A DNA stretch of 64,000 nt from Butyrivibrio proteoclasticus P6B7 (GCF_000622085.1 NZ_JHWL01000011.1:82934-146933), one strand, 5' to 3'; counted from the first letter of the stretch, positions 37,173-46,673 are shown. The notes: generated by a model from the letters alone, not told the origin. Program-made: numbers and translations.

Positions 37173-38774
37173 TTACTCCGTCAAAACAGACACATCTCCA
37201 ACATTGCCATCTGCCCCGGAAAACATGTTAATATCCACTTCCTGCTTCTGATCCTCGTATCCCACAAGAAGTCCGTCCTCCTTAAGATACTGGGCCGCCC
37301 TGAGCTTGCTGACACTCTCCCTGTCTGCAATCACCACATCAAAAGAATGATCCTTAAAAGGAAGCCTTGTGGTATTAAGCTCTCCATAAGCCACTTCATC
37401 CGCCACATTCCTGGCAATTCCCGCAGCGAAGCTACTGTTGCACACCCCTGCCACATATGCATCCTTCATGCATCCCTTGATAAAAGAGCTATTGGCCCCA
37501 AAGCCGCAGGTAAAATCAAGAATTCTTAGAGGCCTCTTTTTCTCCTCGTAATAATCCAGCACCTTGGAAATAGCCTCACTGTCATGAAGGTAATACTCCC
37601 ACACATCAAAGCCCCATTTATCCACAAACTTCTGCCTGCTCTTTTCCAAGGCATCCTCGTGGCCCTCGAAGCCGCTTCCACCATTGTGATAGATCAGAGC
37701 ATTATTGCACAAATACTGCTTATATCCTGCCCTGGCAATCCTGATTCCAAGGTCATCATCCTCAAAATACCCAGGAGAAAACACCTCATCAAAGACCTTT
37801 CCATCCGGGCACACAAACCTCATGGCATCCCTGGACAGTAGCACCGCAAAGCCCGTGAACCTAAATCTCGGTTCAAAAGAGATATCTAATAACCCACTAT
37901 TGTGCTTTGCATAATCCCTGAACACCTGAAGGCTCCTTGTAATTCCCAGCTTCTTATGCCAGTCCTCTTCCAAGGATTCACCAGCAAACTCCTCAAAGCA
38001 AATAGGGTCAATAGTCTGCAACGAAGCGTTGTTGGAAATACCAGAGGCTGCCCCCACATTTATATCATCATATAAAGCCATTCTGAGCCAAAATAGAGCG
38101 TTTTTCATAAGGACTGCATCATTGTTAAGGAAAAAGATATCATTGCCAGAATCGCAGTGTAATACTCCTAAATTGCATCCCTTTGGAAAGCCAAGATTCA
38201 CGCCGCTTTCCACCATCTCAAACCTATAATCTGCTTCATTTTTCTTACTTCTAAGATACTCTAAAACCGTCTCATCCTTAGAAGCGTTGTCCACCACCAC
38301 AATCTCATAGCTTCCAGCTGGCATTGTGTCCTCCACCGACTCAACACAAAGCCTCAAAAGCTCCGAATCCTCGTAGGACAAGATCATAACACTGACGTTT
38401 CTTACCCGCACATCGGGCCTTTTCCTGAAATCCGACAGCTCTTTTTGCATATAATCCTTATCGTCCCCTTCAGGGCAATAAAATAACGCCATTTCAAGGC
38501 ACAGAAATGCCTTGCTGGCGTTAATATTGGAATAATATAAATATAGCATGTAAAAGAGCTCGTAATTCTCCGGATCTGCACAAAGACCCTTCTGGATGGC
38601 AGATAGCTCCGCACCCACATCAAAAAGTCCCTCCCAAATGGAAGCCTCAAGGGTATAGAATCTACTCTTTGTGGCATCATCAAAGTCCTTGACCCTGCCC
38701 AGAAACTCCTGATACTCAAAAAGAGCTTCTCTGTAATCGCCTGTTGCAATTAACTCCTCAAGCCTCTCAAACAT
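37173..38774 (-). CDS. Three-domain protein: TPR-like, GT2 glycosyltransferase, methyltransferase-like
   Basis: A 533-residue fusion. Residues 1-115 are helical TPR-like repeats. Residues 125-390 are a GT2 (GT-A fold) glycosyltransferase: SVMILSYEDSELLRLCVESV, VVVDNASKDETV, LNNDAVLM (DXD equivalent) and PGYFEDDDLGIRIARAGYK (acceptor/base region). Residues 420-515 look like a class I methyltransferase (RILDFTCGFGANSSF; LPFKDHSFDVVIADRE) with a divergent SAM loop. Its start overlaps the SDR gene stop by 8 bases, so translation is coupled. It likely transfers and perhaps modifies a deoxysugar. Four AAAAGAGCT words lie within it (37482, 38437, 38552, 38719). Confidence 0.82.
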   Translation of the reverse strand: MFERLEELIATGDYREALFEYQEFLGRVKDFDDATKSRFYTLEASIWEGLFDVGAELSAIQKGLCADPENYELFYMLYLYYSNINASKAFLCLEMALFYCPEGDDKDYMQKELSDFRKRPDVRVRNVSVMILSYEDSELLRLCVESVEDTMPAGSYEIVVVDNASKDETVLEYLRSKKNEADYRFEMVESGVNLGFPKGCNLGVLHCDSGNDIFFLNNDAVLMKNALFWLRMALYDDINVGAASGISNNASLQTIDPICFEEFAGESLEEDWHKKLGITRSLQVFRDYAKHNSGLLDISFEPRFRFTGFAVLLSRDAMRFVCPDGKVFDEVFSPGYFEDDDLGIRIARAGYKQYLCNNALIYHNGGSGFEGHEDALEKSRQKFVDKWGFDVWEYYLHDSEAISKVLDYYEEKKRPLRILDFTCGFGANSSFIKGCMKDAYVAGVCNSSFAAGIARNVADEVAYGELNTTRLPFKDHSFDVVIADRESVSKLRAAQYLKEDGLLVGYEDQKQEVDINMFSGADGNVGDVSVLTE

Positions 38775-39660
38775 TCAGATAGTACCTCCTGATGGTCTCT
38801 TCAAAAGAAATCTTAGGTTCAAACCCTGTATCTGCCTTAAGCTTATCGATGGAAGTCTTAAGAGATACGAAGGGTTCAGGTCTATTGCCAAACTTAAGTA
38901 AACTCTCGTCTTTGCCTGCAATCTCTGCAGCTTTTATACAAAAATCACGAAGCGGTCTGTAGGATCCGTAAGCGATATTGTAGGCCTCGCCGTCTCGTCC
39001 CTTCTCACCTAAAAGAACTATTGCCCTTGCCGCATCAGCAGCATCAAGATAATCCCAGTACTGCTCACAGGAGCTAAGATTGGTCACCTGGTCACTTTGG
39101 AGATTAGCCATAAGCTCAGGAATCATGCGGCCCTCTGGCTCGTATTTGCCAATAAGACTAAAGATCCTGCCCCACACAAAGTGAACTCCAAGCTGCTGGG
39201 CCCTTCTCTTAAGCAGATAAAAGGCTGCGATCTTGGCAGCACCATAGGCTGTAAAGGGCTCTGGTAAAAGATCTTCTGTGATAATACAGTTCTTTACACC
39301 GTACTCAGCCTGGGATCCGATTCCAACGAACCTTGCTCCCAGCTTGCCAGCTGCCTCCATAAGAGAAAGAGAAGCCTCCACGTTCTTGTACTGGGCCTCG
39401 AAGTCATCCCTTGCGCCGCCCCAGGCCAGGTGGAAAACTGTCACCTCATCGCCCTCAGAAACCTCCACCAGCTCTGAAAGCTTCCCGAATTCAGACATAT
39501 CAAGACAGATCTTCTTAAGCTCAGAAGACTCCTGAAATCTCTGATTGTGGGAAGACTTCTTGCGGCCAACTGCATAAACCATATAGTTGTCATCAAGAAG
39601 CTCTCGTACAAGGTTAGCGCCTGCAAATCCGTAAGCGCCAGTGACAATCGCCTTTTTCAT
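38767..39660 (-). CDS. NAD(P)-dependent sugar epimerase/dehydratase (extended SDR)
   Basis: A 297-residue Rossmann protein: VTGAYGFAGANLVRELL (6-22) with the TGxxGxxG-like site, HLAWGG, and the catalytic YGAAKIAAF (YxxxK). Substrate-loop features resemble NDP-hexose reductases/epimerases. In CDP-sugar pathways the product of RfbG and RfbH is reduced by an SDR of this kind (CDP-abequose or CDP-paratose synthase), so this gene is a good candidate for the final step; that is inference from position. ATG follows CAGGTGATC. It starts 4 bases after rfbH ends and overlaps the GT gene. Confidence 0.82.
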   Translation of the reverse strand: MKKAIVTGAYGFAGANLVRELLDDNYMVYAVGRKKSSHNQRFQESSELKKICLDMSEFGKLSELVEVSEGDEVTVFHLAWGGARDDFEAQYKNVEASLSLMEAAGKLGARFVGIGSQAEYGVKNCIITEDLLPEPFTAYGAAKIAAFYLLKRRAQQLGVHFVWGRIFSLIGKYEPEGRMIPELMANLQSDQVTNLSSCEQYWDYLDAADAARAIVLLGEKGRDGEAYNIAYGSYRPLRDFCIKAAEIAGKDESLLKFGNRPEPFVSLKTSIDKLKADTGFEPKISFEETIRRYYLNV

Positions 39661-39664
39661 AGGA

Positions 39665-41032
39665 TCACCTGCCGCAAGCCTTTCTGATCACGCTTGCCAT
39701 AAAGTCAATCTTCTCATCGTTCATTCCTGGATATACACCGATCCAGAATGCGTTGTTCATGATGAAATCTGTTGTATCAAGACCACCTACAACTCTGTAA
39801 GCATCTGTTCCTCTAAACTCATCAAAGCATGGGTGCTTGATGATGTTACCGCTAAATAAAAGTCTTGTCTGAATGTTGTTTTCTTCGAGAGCCTTAGTGA
39901 TGCTGTTCCTAGTAATAGCCTCACCATTTGCCTTCTTGGCATCCTCTCTAACACTCATTATAAACCCAAACCATGATGGCTTGCTATTGTCTGAAGCCTT
40001 AGGAAGAATAAGAACATCTGAAAGGTCCTCAAGGTTCTTATAAAGTCTGTCCCAGTTCTTACGTCTTGCATCAGCAAAGCCAATAAGCTTATCAAGCTGA
40101 GCGCAGCCAACTGCTGCCTGCATATCTGTTGCCTTTAAATTGTAGCCAAGGTGTGAGTAAACGTACTTGTGGTCATAGCCCTGTGGGAGCTGTCCGAAAG
40201 TACCGTCAAATCTTCTTCCGCAGAAGTTGTCCTTTCCTGGAGGGCATACACAGTCTCTTCCCCAGTCTCTGTAGCTGCGAACCAGCTTGTGAAGAAGAGC
40301 GTTGTTAGTATAAACACATCCGCCCTCACCCATTGTGATGTGGTGTGGTGGATAGAAGCTGGAAGTTCCGATATCACCCCAGCAGCCTGTAAATCTGGTC
40401 TCGCCGTCAATTGTGTACTCTGAACCAAGAGCATCACAGTTATCCTCAACAAGCCAGAGATTATGCTTATCACAGAACTCTCTAACTGCCTTAAGATCAA
40501 ATGGATTACCAAGAGTGTGTGCGATCATAACAGCCTTGGTCTTAGGAGAAAGAGCTTCCTCAAGCTTAGTAACATCAATGTTATATTCAGGAACAGTAAC
40601 ATCCACGAATACAGGAATTGCGCCGTACTGCATGATTGGTGCAACTGTTGTAGGGAATCCACAGGCTACTGTAATAACCTCATCGCCTCTCTTAATCTGT
40701 CTCTCCTTAAGCTCTGGCGCTGTAAGTGCCATGAATGCGTTAAGGTTAGCGCTGGATCCACTGTTAACAAGACTTGCATACTTAACTCCAAGGAGCTCTG
40801 CAAATCTCTTTTCAAACTCGTCAGTATATCTGCCGGCTGTAAGCCAGAAGTCCAATGAAGAATCCACAAGATTAACAACTTCCTTCTCATCAAAGACTCT
40901 TCCTGAGTATTGAATTCTGTCTCCCTCTGTAAAGCCCTCGTTATCAACCTTCAAAAACTCGTTGTAGTACTTAACTACAAGCTCCATTATTTCTTCTCTA
41001 GCAGCCTTCATAGCTGACATATCCTTATTCAT
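39665..41032 (-). CDS. rfbH: CDP-6-deoxy-4-keto-glucose 3-dehydrase (E1-type, PMP and 2Fe-2S dependent)
   Basis: The 455-residue product belongs to the DegT/DnrJ aminotransferase fold but is a dehydrase: the PLP lysine is replaced by histidine in SSFYPPHHITMGEGG (His230), as in Yersinia E1. The 2Fe-2S ligands are visible as CVCPPGKDNFC (C261, C263, C271) plus C199. It removes the 3-hydroxyl from CDP-6-deoxy-4-keto-glucose, on the way to 3,6-dideoxyhexoses. I chose ATG at 41032; a GTG at 41038 would overlap the rfbG stop (GTGA). An E3 reductase partner is not seen in the window. Confidence 0.93.
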   Translation of the reverse strand: MNKDMSAMKAAREEIMELVVKYYNEFLKVDNEGFTEGDRIQYSGRVFDEKEVVNLVDSSLDFWLTAGRYTDEFEKRFAELLGVKYASLVNSGSSANLNAFMALTAPELKERQIKRGDEVITVACGFPTTVAPIMQYGAIPVFVDVTVPEYNIDVTKLEEALSPKTKAVMIAHTLGNPFDLKAVREFCDKHNLWLVEDNCDALGSEYTIDGETRFTGCWGDIGTSSFYPPHHITMGEGGCVYTNNALLHKLVRSYRDWGRDCVCPPGKDNFCGRRFDGTFGQLPQGYDHKYVYSHLGYNLKATDMQAAVGCAQLDKLIGFADARRKNWDRLYKNLEDLSDVLILPKASDNSKPSWFGFIMSVREDAKKANGEAITRNSITKALEENNIQTRLLFSGNIIKHPCFDEFRGTDAYRVVGGLDTTDFIMNNAFWIGVYPGMNDEKIDFMASVIRKACGR

Positions 41033-41034
41033 TA

Positions 41035-42099
41035 TCACATATTCCTTTCACTAAAATATTCCCTTATCTGCTCTCTTGTGGCATCTCTGCCCTCACCCTC
41101 AAAATACCTTGCTGTCCAAAGAGCTGTCTTCTCGATAGCCATATCGATGTCCCAGTTAGGCTTCCAGCCAATCCTTGACTTGATCCTTGAGCAGTCAAGC
41201 TTAAGGAAGTTAGCCTCGTGTGGGCCTCCGTCAGGTTTAATCTTAATCTTGATCTCACCGCCGCCGCACTTTTTGTAGCTCTTTGCAAAAAGATCTGCAA
41301 TATGACCGGCAGTTACTGCGTCGCCCTCATTAGGTCCCACATTGTAAAAGCCCGCATAGCTCTTGTCCTCATACTGCTTCTGAACCAGCATAAGATAAGC
41401 TGAAAGAGCCTCAAGCACATGCTGGAAAGGTCTTGTGGAATCAGGATTCCTAAGAACCAGTGAAGTGCCCTTTTCTGCAGCTCTTACGCAGTCAGGAATG
41501 ATCCTGTCCTTGGCAAAGTCGCCGCCACCTATTACATTACCAGCTCTGGCAGTGGAAACCGCCAGCCCCATCTGGTTAAAGAACGAATTGATGTATGAAT
41601 GGGTCACAAGCTCAGAACATGACTTGGAATTAGAGTATGGATCGAAGCCATCCAGCATCTCATCCTCTCTGTATCCCCATTCCCATTCTCTGTTAAGATA
41701 TACCTTATCTGTTGTCACATTGAGAAAAGATCTGACACTCTTGCTATTCCTCACGCACTCGCAGATGTTAACTGTTCCCATAACATTGGTCTCGTAAGTG
41801 TACCTTGGATCCTCATAGCTGTCCCTAACAAGAGGCTGGGCAGCCAGATGCATCACAATCTCAGGCTGAGCCTTTTCAAAGAACTCCTTAAGCTTATCAA
41901 AGTCCCTGATATCCCCAATGCAGGATGTGATCTCTTTGTCCACGCCGGAAATAGTGTAGAGATTTTCATTACCCTCTGGAGCAAGTGCATATCCATACAC
42001 CTCAGCTCCTGCCATGGTGAGAATATTGCAGAGCCAGGCCCCTTTAAACCCAGTGTGGCCCGTGATCAGAACTCTTTTTCCCTTATAAAAATCCAACAT
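41035..42099 (-). CDS. rfbG: CDP-glucose 4,6-dehydratase
   Basis: An extended SDR of 354 residues that turns CDP-glucose into CDP-4-keto-6-deoxyglucose. Seen: RVLITGHTGFKGAWLCNIL (NAD site), MHLAAQPLVRDSYEDPRYT, NVTTDKVY, DPYSNSKSCSELV (the YxxxK-type dyad region is YSNSK) and RPFQHVLEALSAYL, typical of RfbG. ATG at 42099 follows AGAAGGTG; the longer frame to 42138 has no ribosome-binding site. First gene of the rfbG-rfbH-SDR-GT operon. The cytidylyltransferase RfbF is not in the window. Confidence 0.94.
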   Translation of the reverse strand: MLDFYKGKRVLITGHTGFKGAWLCNILTMAGAEVYGYALAPEGNENLYTISGVDKEITSCIGDIRDFDKLKEFFEKAQPEIVMHLAAQPLVRDSYEDPRYTYETNVMGTVNICECVRNSKSVRSFLNVTTDKVYLNREWEWGYREDEMLDGFDPYSNSKSCSELVTHSYINSFFNQMGLAVSTARAGNVIGGGDFAKDRIIPDCVRAAEKGTSLVLRNPDSTRPFQHVLEALSAYLMLVQKQYEDKSYAGFYNVGPNEGDAVTAGHIADLFAKSYKKCGGGEIKIKIKPDGGPHEANFLKLDCSRIKSRIGWKPNWDIDMAIEKTALWTARYFEGEGRDATREQIREYFSERNM

Positions 42100-42149
42100 A
42101 TTTATGCACCTTCTATTCCTAATTAATGCAAAAAACATTTTACCTATGA

Positions 42150-42158
42150 ATTATAGCA
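42150..42158 (-). promoter_or_regulatory. rfbG: Extended -10 promoter of the rfbG operon
   Basis: On the minus strand TGC-TATAAT (42150-42158), a perfect extended -10, without a good -35. It lies in the 113-base divergent gap with the GT2 gene at 42213. Confidence 0.6.
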
Positions 42159-42212
42159 TGATAACATTAATAATATAGGGATTCAAGGTGATTGAAAAGC
42201 GGAGGTGCTTAA

Positions 42213-43238
42213 ATGGTCACAGTAAGTCTTTGCATGATTGTAAAAAACGAAGAAGCAAGTCTTGGCACATGTCTTAAGAGTCTTGAGGGAATTGTGGATG
42301 AGATGATCATCGTTGACACAGGCTCTACTGACAGGACCATCGAGATAGCCAAAGCCTATGGAGCCAAGGTCTACAACTTCAAGTGGACAGGAAGCTTTAG
42401 CGATGCCCGTAACTATGCCTTTTCTCTTGCAACCTGCGACTACATCTACTCTGCAGACGCTGACGAAGAGCTGGATGAAGAGAACCGCAGAAGATTTAAG
42501 GACCTTAAGATCGACATCGGCGAGCTCAACGTGGACATCGTCCAGATGTACTACTGCAATCAATTGTCCTTCAGAACTGTTTACAATTACGACAGAGAGC
42601 TTAGACCCAAGCTCTTTAAGAGAGTCCGCCACTTCATCTGGCAGGATCCTATACACGAACAGGTAGCTCTTGACCCTGTTGTTTCCAACAGCGAGATAGA
42701 GATTATCCATAGACCTAAGGAAAGCCACGCAGGCCGTGACCTGGAGTCCTTCAGAAAAGCCACCGCAGAGGGCTATGTCTTTTCACAAAGGCTCCACAAC
42801 ATGTACGCCAGAGAGCTGTTCATGGCAGGCACAGCCGACGATTTCCTAAAGGCTAAGCAGTTCTTCACAGAATCCGTCATGGACAACAACAGAGGCCTTG
42901 ACGAGATTAAGGAAGCCAGCTGCGTTCTGGCCCACATCGCCGTCCTTGAGAACGACGCAGAAGCGCTTCTTAAGTACTCCCTTAAGGATGCCACCACAGA
43001 CATGTCCAGCGAGATGTGCTTTGAGCTGGGGGATTACTACTTTGCTAAAAAAGATTACGACGAGGCCATTGTCTGGTACTTCAACGCCGCCTATGAATGC
43101 AAGAGCATTCTTGATATCAAGAAGAGCGGCTCAATTCCAAGACTTGCCCTGGCAAGATGCTATAGAGCCCTTGGCAATGAAGAACAGGCCACAGACTTTG
43201 AGCGTGAAGCCTCTGATATAGAAAATGAGAATTATTAA
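42213..43238 (+). CDS. GT2 family glycosyltransferase with TPR-like C-terminus
   Basis: A 341-residue protein. Residues 3-170 are a GT-A fold: VSLCMIVKNEEASLGTCLKS, EMIIVDTGSTDRTIEIA, WTGSFSDARNYAFSLA and the DXD metal site SADADEELD near 90. The C-terminal half is helical with TPR-like pairs (FELGDYYFAKKDYDEAIVWY). This layout matches the WaaE-like/SunS-like group. ATG follows GCGGAGGTG. It is divergent from the deoxysugar operon and 15 bases ahead of the lipoprotein gene. Confidence 0.87.
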   Translation: MVTVSLCMIVKNEEASLGTCLKSLEGIVDEMIIVDTGSTDRTIEIAKAYGAKVYNFKWTGSFSDARNYAFSLATCDYIYSADADEELDEENRRRFKDLKIDIGELNVDIVQMYYCNQLSFRTVYNYDRELRPKLFKRVRHFIWQDPIHEQVALDPVVSNSEIEIIHRPKESHAGRDLESFRKATAEGYVFSQRLHNMYARELFMAGTADDFLKAKQFFTESVMDNNRGLDEIKEASCVLAHIAVLENDAEALLKYSLKDATTDMSSEMCFELGDYYFAKKDYDEAIVWYFNAAYECKSILDIKKSGSIPRLALARCYRALGNEEQATDFEREASDIENENY

Positions 43239-43253
43239 AGGAATACAGCTACA

Positions 43254-44339
43254 ATGAATCGAATTAACAAAGCCGGAATGGCACTTCTATTAACTTTTAC
43301 CATGTTACTTGCCTGCTTAACCGGCTGCACAGCTAATAAGTCATCTAATCAGGAGGCCACCAAGGCTGAGCCTTTCGATGGTTCCAACTACCTGGAGATA
43401 TCCACAATAACTGCATCTGGAGAAAATCTTAAAGAGGCGGCTGAGAATTATCAGCCGTCCCTTAATTATGATACGGCTCTAAGCGTCCCAACCTATGTAA
43501 CCTGCGTTGATGACGTTTGGTTCATCGTAGACTGCTATCACAACAGAGTCATCTACTCCGAAGATCTGGGCGCTCCCCTCAACCAGTGGTACATCATGTC
43601 CAGCGACGTGACACAGCCCCACACCATAGCCAGCGACGGCAAGGTCTATATCATCGACGACACCGAGAACAACCGAATCCTGGTCTATGAAAAGGAGGAC
43701 GGCAAATTCATCAACACCCAGGCCCTCTACAACGTGGGCTCTCGCCCTCATTACACCGTTTACGATGAGGTCACCGACACCTTCTACGTTTGGAGCTCCA
43801 TAACCGGAGAGCTTTACTGCTTTAGACACACCGCCGATTCCACCAGGATCTACCTTACAGAGATCAAGAAGATTCCAGAGCTTGACGGCATCTACGTTAG
43901 ATCTTTTTCCATTATCGATGGCGACATCTACTTCGTATCAGGAGTCAGCGACGACAGTTCTAGTGGCTACACCTCACAGGTTTTGTGCTGCAGCCTCTCT
44001 GACCTTTCTGTAAAAAGAGCTTACGACGTTCCGGATGAGCTTGCTGGAATGGTACAGATAATGCCTATCGGCGACTACTACTATATCTCCTCATCAACTG
44101 ACAAGTATGGTTCACAGGATTACGCCACTCTCGTGCGCACCAAGTCCTTTGAAGACCTTGCCAAGGGTAATTATGAGGATGTTTATTCACAGTATTTCAT
44201 TGGCGGTGGAACACCTTACTACATGTCTCAGGTTGGGGATACCTATTTTCTTACAGAGCACAGATTGCAGGGTCACTCCATCTGGTCCTTTAAGGTGGAT
44301 AAGCCAGGAAATATCACAGAAGTTACAGCCCTTTATTAA
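43254..44339 (+). CDS. Lipoprotein with beta-propeller-like repeats
   Basis: The 361-residue product has a lipoprotein signal peptide with lipobox LTGC (cysteine at about residue 25). The mature part has repeated strand patterns such as VDDVWFIVDCYHNRVIYSED and SDGKVYIIDDTENNRILVYE, typical of NHL/YWTD-like propeller blades. No catalytic motif was recognised; a role in binding or monitoring surface glycan is possible because of the preceding glycosyltransferase. One AAAAGAGCT (44013) lies in frame as Lys-Arg-Ala. Confidence 0.78.
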   Translation: MNRINKAGMALLLTFTMLLACLTGCTANKSSNQEATKAEPFDGSNYLEISTITASGENLKEAAENYQPSLNYDTALSVPTYVTCVDDVWFIVDCYHNRVIYSEDLGAPLNQWYIMSSDVTQPHTIASDGKVYIIDDTENNRILVYEKEDGKFINTQALYNVGSRPHYTVYDEVTDTFYVWSSITGELYCFRHTADSTRIYLTEIKKIPELDGIYVRSFSIIDGDIYFVSGVSDDSSSGYTSQVLCCSLSDLSVKRAYDVPDELAGMVQIMPIGDYYYISSSTDKYGSQDYATLVRTKSFEDLAKGNYEDVYSQYFIGGGTPYYMSQVGDTYFLTEHRLQGHSIWSFKVDKPGNITEVTALY

Positions 44340-44410
44340 TGTTATCTTAATTTTGCTTTTAATTTTGCGTTATTCCGAGTACAATATGTACAGAGGAGTT
44401 ATGTGTTGAA

Positions 44411-45496
44411 ATGAAGATTATTGATAATGCAAGAACTTTGCTGAATTTATATAGGGATTATAAGACCATGGACGCTCGCGACATGGCCGATTTTTATGAG
44501 TCCAAGTGTAAATACTATCAGGGCTACGTTGGAATCAGCGTTATCATTGGAGCCCTTGTTTCAATTACCTTTATCTACTCTGATTACCTTCTAAATGGGT
44601 CCTTTTCTCCAACTTTAATTCCCAGATTTTCCATTCTTTTTTCAATAGCTATTTTCCTTATAGTCACACAGCTATGCCACTCAAGGGCTGTAACTGTATT
44701 CATGGATCACTTCTTAACCCACGCCATTATATGGGCCACCATCTGGTCTATTTATCATCTTGAGAATAAAATCCACGCCAGCGAAGGCTTCATCATTATG
44801 AACCTCATCTTCCTGACTGTGGGCTTCGTATCCAAGCCAAAAGAGAGCCTATACTCCTCCCTTTTGTTTATAGCAGAGATCTTTATCTCAAATTCCTTTA
44901 ATCACTATACTAACCTTGATATAATCCTGGCTCTGCAAATTCCATGTGCTCTGGCAGTATTTCTATCTCACTTCCTTTTGATGCTGTTTTACTTAGACCA
45001 CTACAGAGTTCAGCAGCAGCTTGAGCTTGCCATGGTAACAGATCCACTGACCCAGGTTTACAACAGACACCTTCTTGAAAAGATCGTTACTCAGAATGCC
45101 CTTAAAAATGTGGAAAATGTCCCTGTTGCCATCGCCATGCTGGACATCGACTTCTTCAAGCAGGTCAACGATGAGCACGGTCACTATACTGGCGACCTGA
45201 CCCTCCTATACATGGGTCAGAAGCTGGCCAAGGAAACCCACGAGAACGACTACGTCATCCGCTACGGTGGTGAGGAATTCATCATAATCTTCAAAAACTG
45301 CGACGTTAACAATGCCTGCGCCCGCATGGAGCAGTTCCGTCGCGACATCGAATCCTCCGACGATACCCCCGTTCCATTCACCATTTCCGTCGGCGTCTCC
45401 AAGTACACCGGCGACTTCTCAAAGACCATCCAAAACGTGGACCACGCCCTCTATAAAGCCAAGAACACTGGCCGCAACAAGGTTGTGGTTGTTTAA
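44411..45496 (+). CDS. Membrane-bound diguanylate cyclase
   Basis: A 361-residue protein: residues 35-195 contain about six hydrophobic segments, and residues 205-361 are a GGDEF domain with LTQVYNRHLLEK, AMLDIDFFKQVNDEHGH and the active-site GGEEF (near 286). All catalytic residues are present, so it should make c-di-GMP. There is no RxxD inhibitory site five residues before GGEEF, so product feedback is not expected. It ends in the terminator shared with prfB. Confidence 0.92.
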   Translation: MKIIDNARTLLNLYRDYKTMDARDMADFYESKCKYYQGYVGISVIIGALVSITFIYSDYLLNGSFSPTLIPRFSILFSIAIFLIVTQLCHSRAVTVFMDHFLTHAIIWATIWSIYHLENKIHASEGFIIMNLIFLTVGFVSKPKESLYSSLLFIAEIFISNSFNHYTNLDIILALQIPCALAVFLSHFLLMLFYLDHYRVQQQLELAMVTDPLTQVYNRHLLEKIVTQNALKNVENVPVAIAMLDIDFFKQVNDEHGHYTGDLTLLYMGQKLAKETHENDYVIRYGGEEFIIIFKNCDVNNACARMEQFRRDIESSDDTPVPFTISVGVSKYTGDFSKTIQNVDHALYKAKNTGRNKVVVV

Positions 45497-45530
45497 AAAA
45501 AGCCTCCGGCAAATGCCGAAGGCTTTAATT
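45496..45530. terminator. Bidirectional terminator between the diguanylate cyclase and prfB
   Basis: AAAGCCT-CGGC (45499-45510) pairs with GCCG-AGGCTTT (45515-45526) around AAAT with one mismatch; T tracts on both strands (TTTAATTTTA and TTTTTTTAAAC). Confidence 0.85.
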
Positions 45531-46673
45531 TTATTCTTCAGTTGTGTCACCAACTGGCTTACCGCCGGTTGCGAGCCACTTAAGGTATGCATTGATGAAT
45601 GGATCAAGGTCGCCATCAAGAACGCCGTCCGCGTTAGATGCCTTGAAGCCTGTACGTGTGTCGTTAACCATTGTGTATGGCTGAAGGACATAGGAACGAA
45701 TCTGGCTGCCCCATGCGTTATCCTTAACCTCACCACGGATACCATCAAGCTTAGCCTGGTTCTCTTCCTGCTTCATGATGAAGAGCTTAGCCTTCAACAT
45801 CTGCATAGCCTTGTCCTTGTTCTGGAACTGAGAGCGCTCATTCTGGCAGGCAACAACTACACCTGTAGGAATATGTGTGATACGAACCGCTGATGATGTC
45901 TTGTTGATGTGCTGTCCACCGGCACCACTTGAGCGGTATGTATCAATTCTAAGATCATCTGGATTAATTTCAATATCAACATCTTCTTCGATATCTGGCA
46001 TTACGTCACATGATACGAAAGAAGTCTGTCTCTTAGCCTGTGCATTGAATGGACTGATACGAACAAGTCTGTGAACACCGTGCTCAGACTTAAGAAGTCC
46101 GTAAGCATTTGTTCCTGAAATCTGGAATGTAACTGACTTAATACCAGCTTCATCACCATCAAGAAGATCAAGAACCTCTGTTGTGAAGCCCTTTCTCTCT
46201 GCCCATCTTGTGTACATACGATAGAGCATTGATGCCCAGTCACAAGCCTCTGTTCCGCCTGCACCAGCGTTAAGTCTAAGGATTACATCATACTTATCAT
46301 ATGGCTGGTTGAGAAGGTTGCTGATACGAATGTTCTCAAGAGTTGTCTCAAACTCATCAAGCTCAGCTCTGATCTCTGCTGCCATATCGTCATCATCAAC
46401 ACCCTCTGCATTCTGCATATCGATAAGATCGATGATGTCACCATACTGGTTATTGAGCTTCTCGATTGTCTCAACAAGATCCTGCATGTTTTTAAGATCT
46501 TTTGTCTTCTTGTTGGCCTTCTCTGCGTTGTCCCAGAAATTAGGCTCTTCCATCTCACGTGAAAGCTCTTCGATTATCTTTTTCTTAGTATTCAAATCCA
46601 GAGAAGCAGTAACTTCTTTAAGTGTATCCTGCAGATTCTGGATCTCAATTTTCATCTGATCAAGTACTACCAT
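45531..46673 (-). CDS. prfB: Peptide chain release factor 2, without programmed frameshift
   Basis: RF2 reads UGA and UAA and triggers peptide release. The 380-residue product has the SPF stop-codon motif (RLVRISPFNAQAKRQTSF) and the GGQ catalytic loop (SSGAGGQHINKTSSAVRITH). The frame is continuous from ATG at 46673 (6 bases after GGAG). At the position where most bacteria have an in-frame CTT-TGA frameshift (after VTASL, before DLNTKK), the codons here are CTG GAT, so the autoregulatory frameshift is absent. It follows secA by 24 bases, the usual Firmicute pair. Confidence 0.96.
   Translation of the reverse strand: MVVLDQMKIEIQNLQDTLKEVTASLDLNTKKKIIEELSREMEEPNFWDNAEKANKKTKDLKNMQDLVETIEKLNNQYGDIIDLIDMQNAEGVDDDDMAAEIRAELDEFETTLENIRISNLLNQPYDKYDVILRLNAGAGGTEACDWASMLYRMYTRWAERKGFTTEVLDLLDGDEAGIKSVTFQISGTNAYGLLKSEHGVHRLVRISPFNAQAKRQTSFVSCDVMPDIEEDVDIEINPDDLRIDTYRSSGAGGQHINKTSSAVRITHIPTGVVVACQNERSQFQNKDKAMQMLKAKLFIMKQEENQAKLDGIRGEVKDNAWGSQIRSYVLQPYTMVNDTRTGFKASNADGVLDGDLDPFINAYLKWLATGGKPVGDTTEE

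Noticed and set aside
45496..45893. Plus-strand frame opposite prfB
   Set aside because: It is antisense to a certain gene and crosses a terminator.
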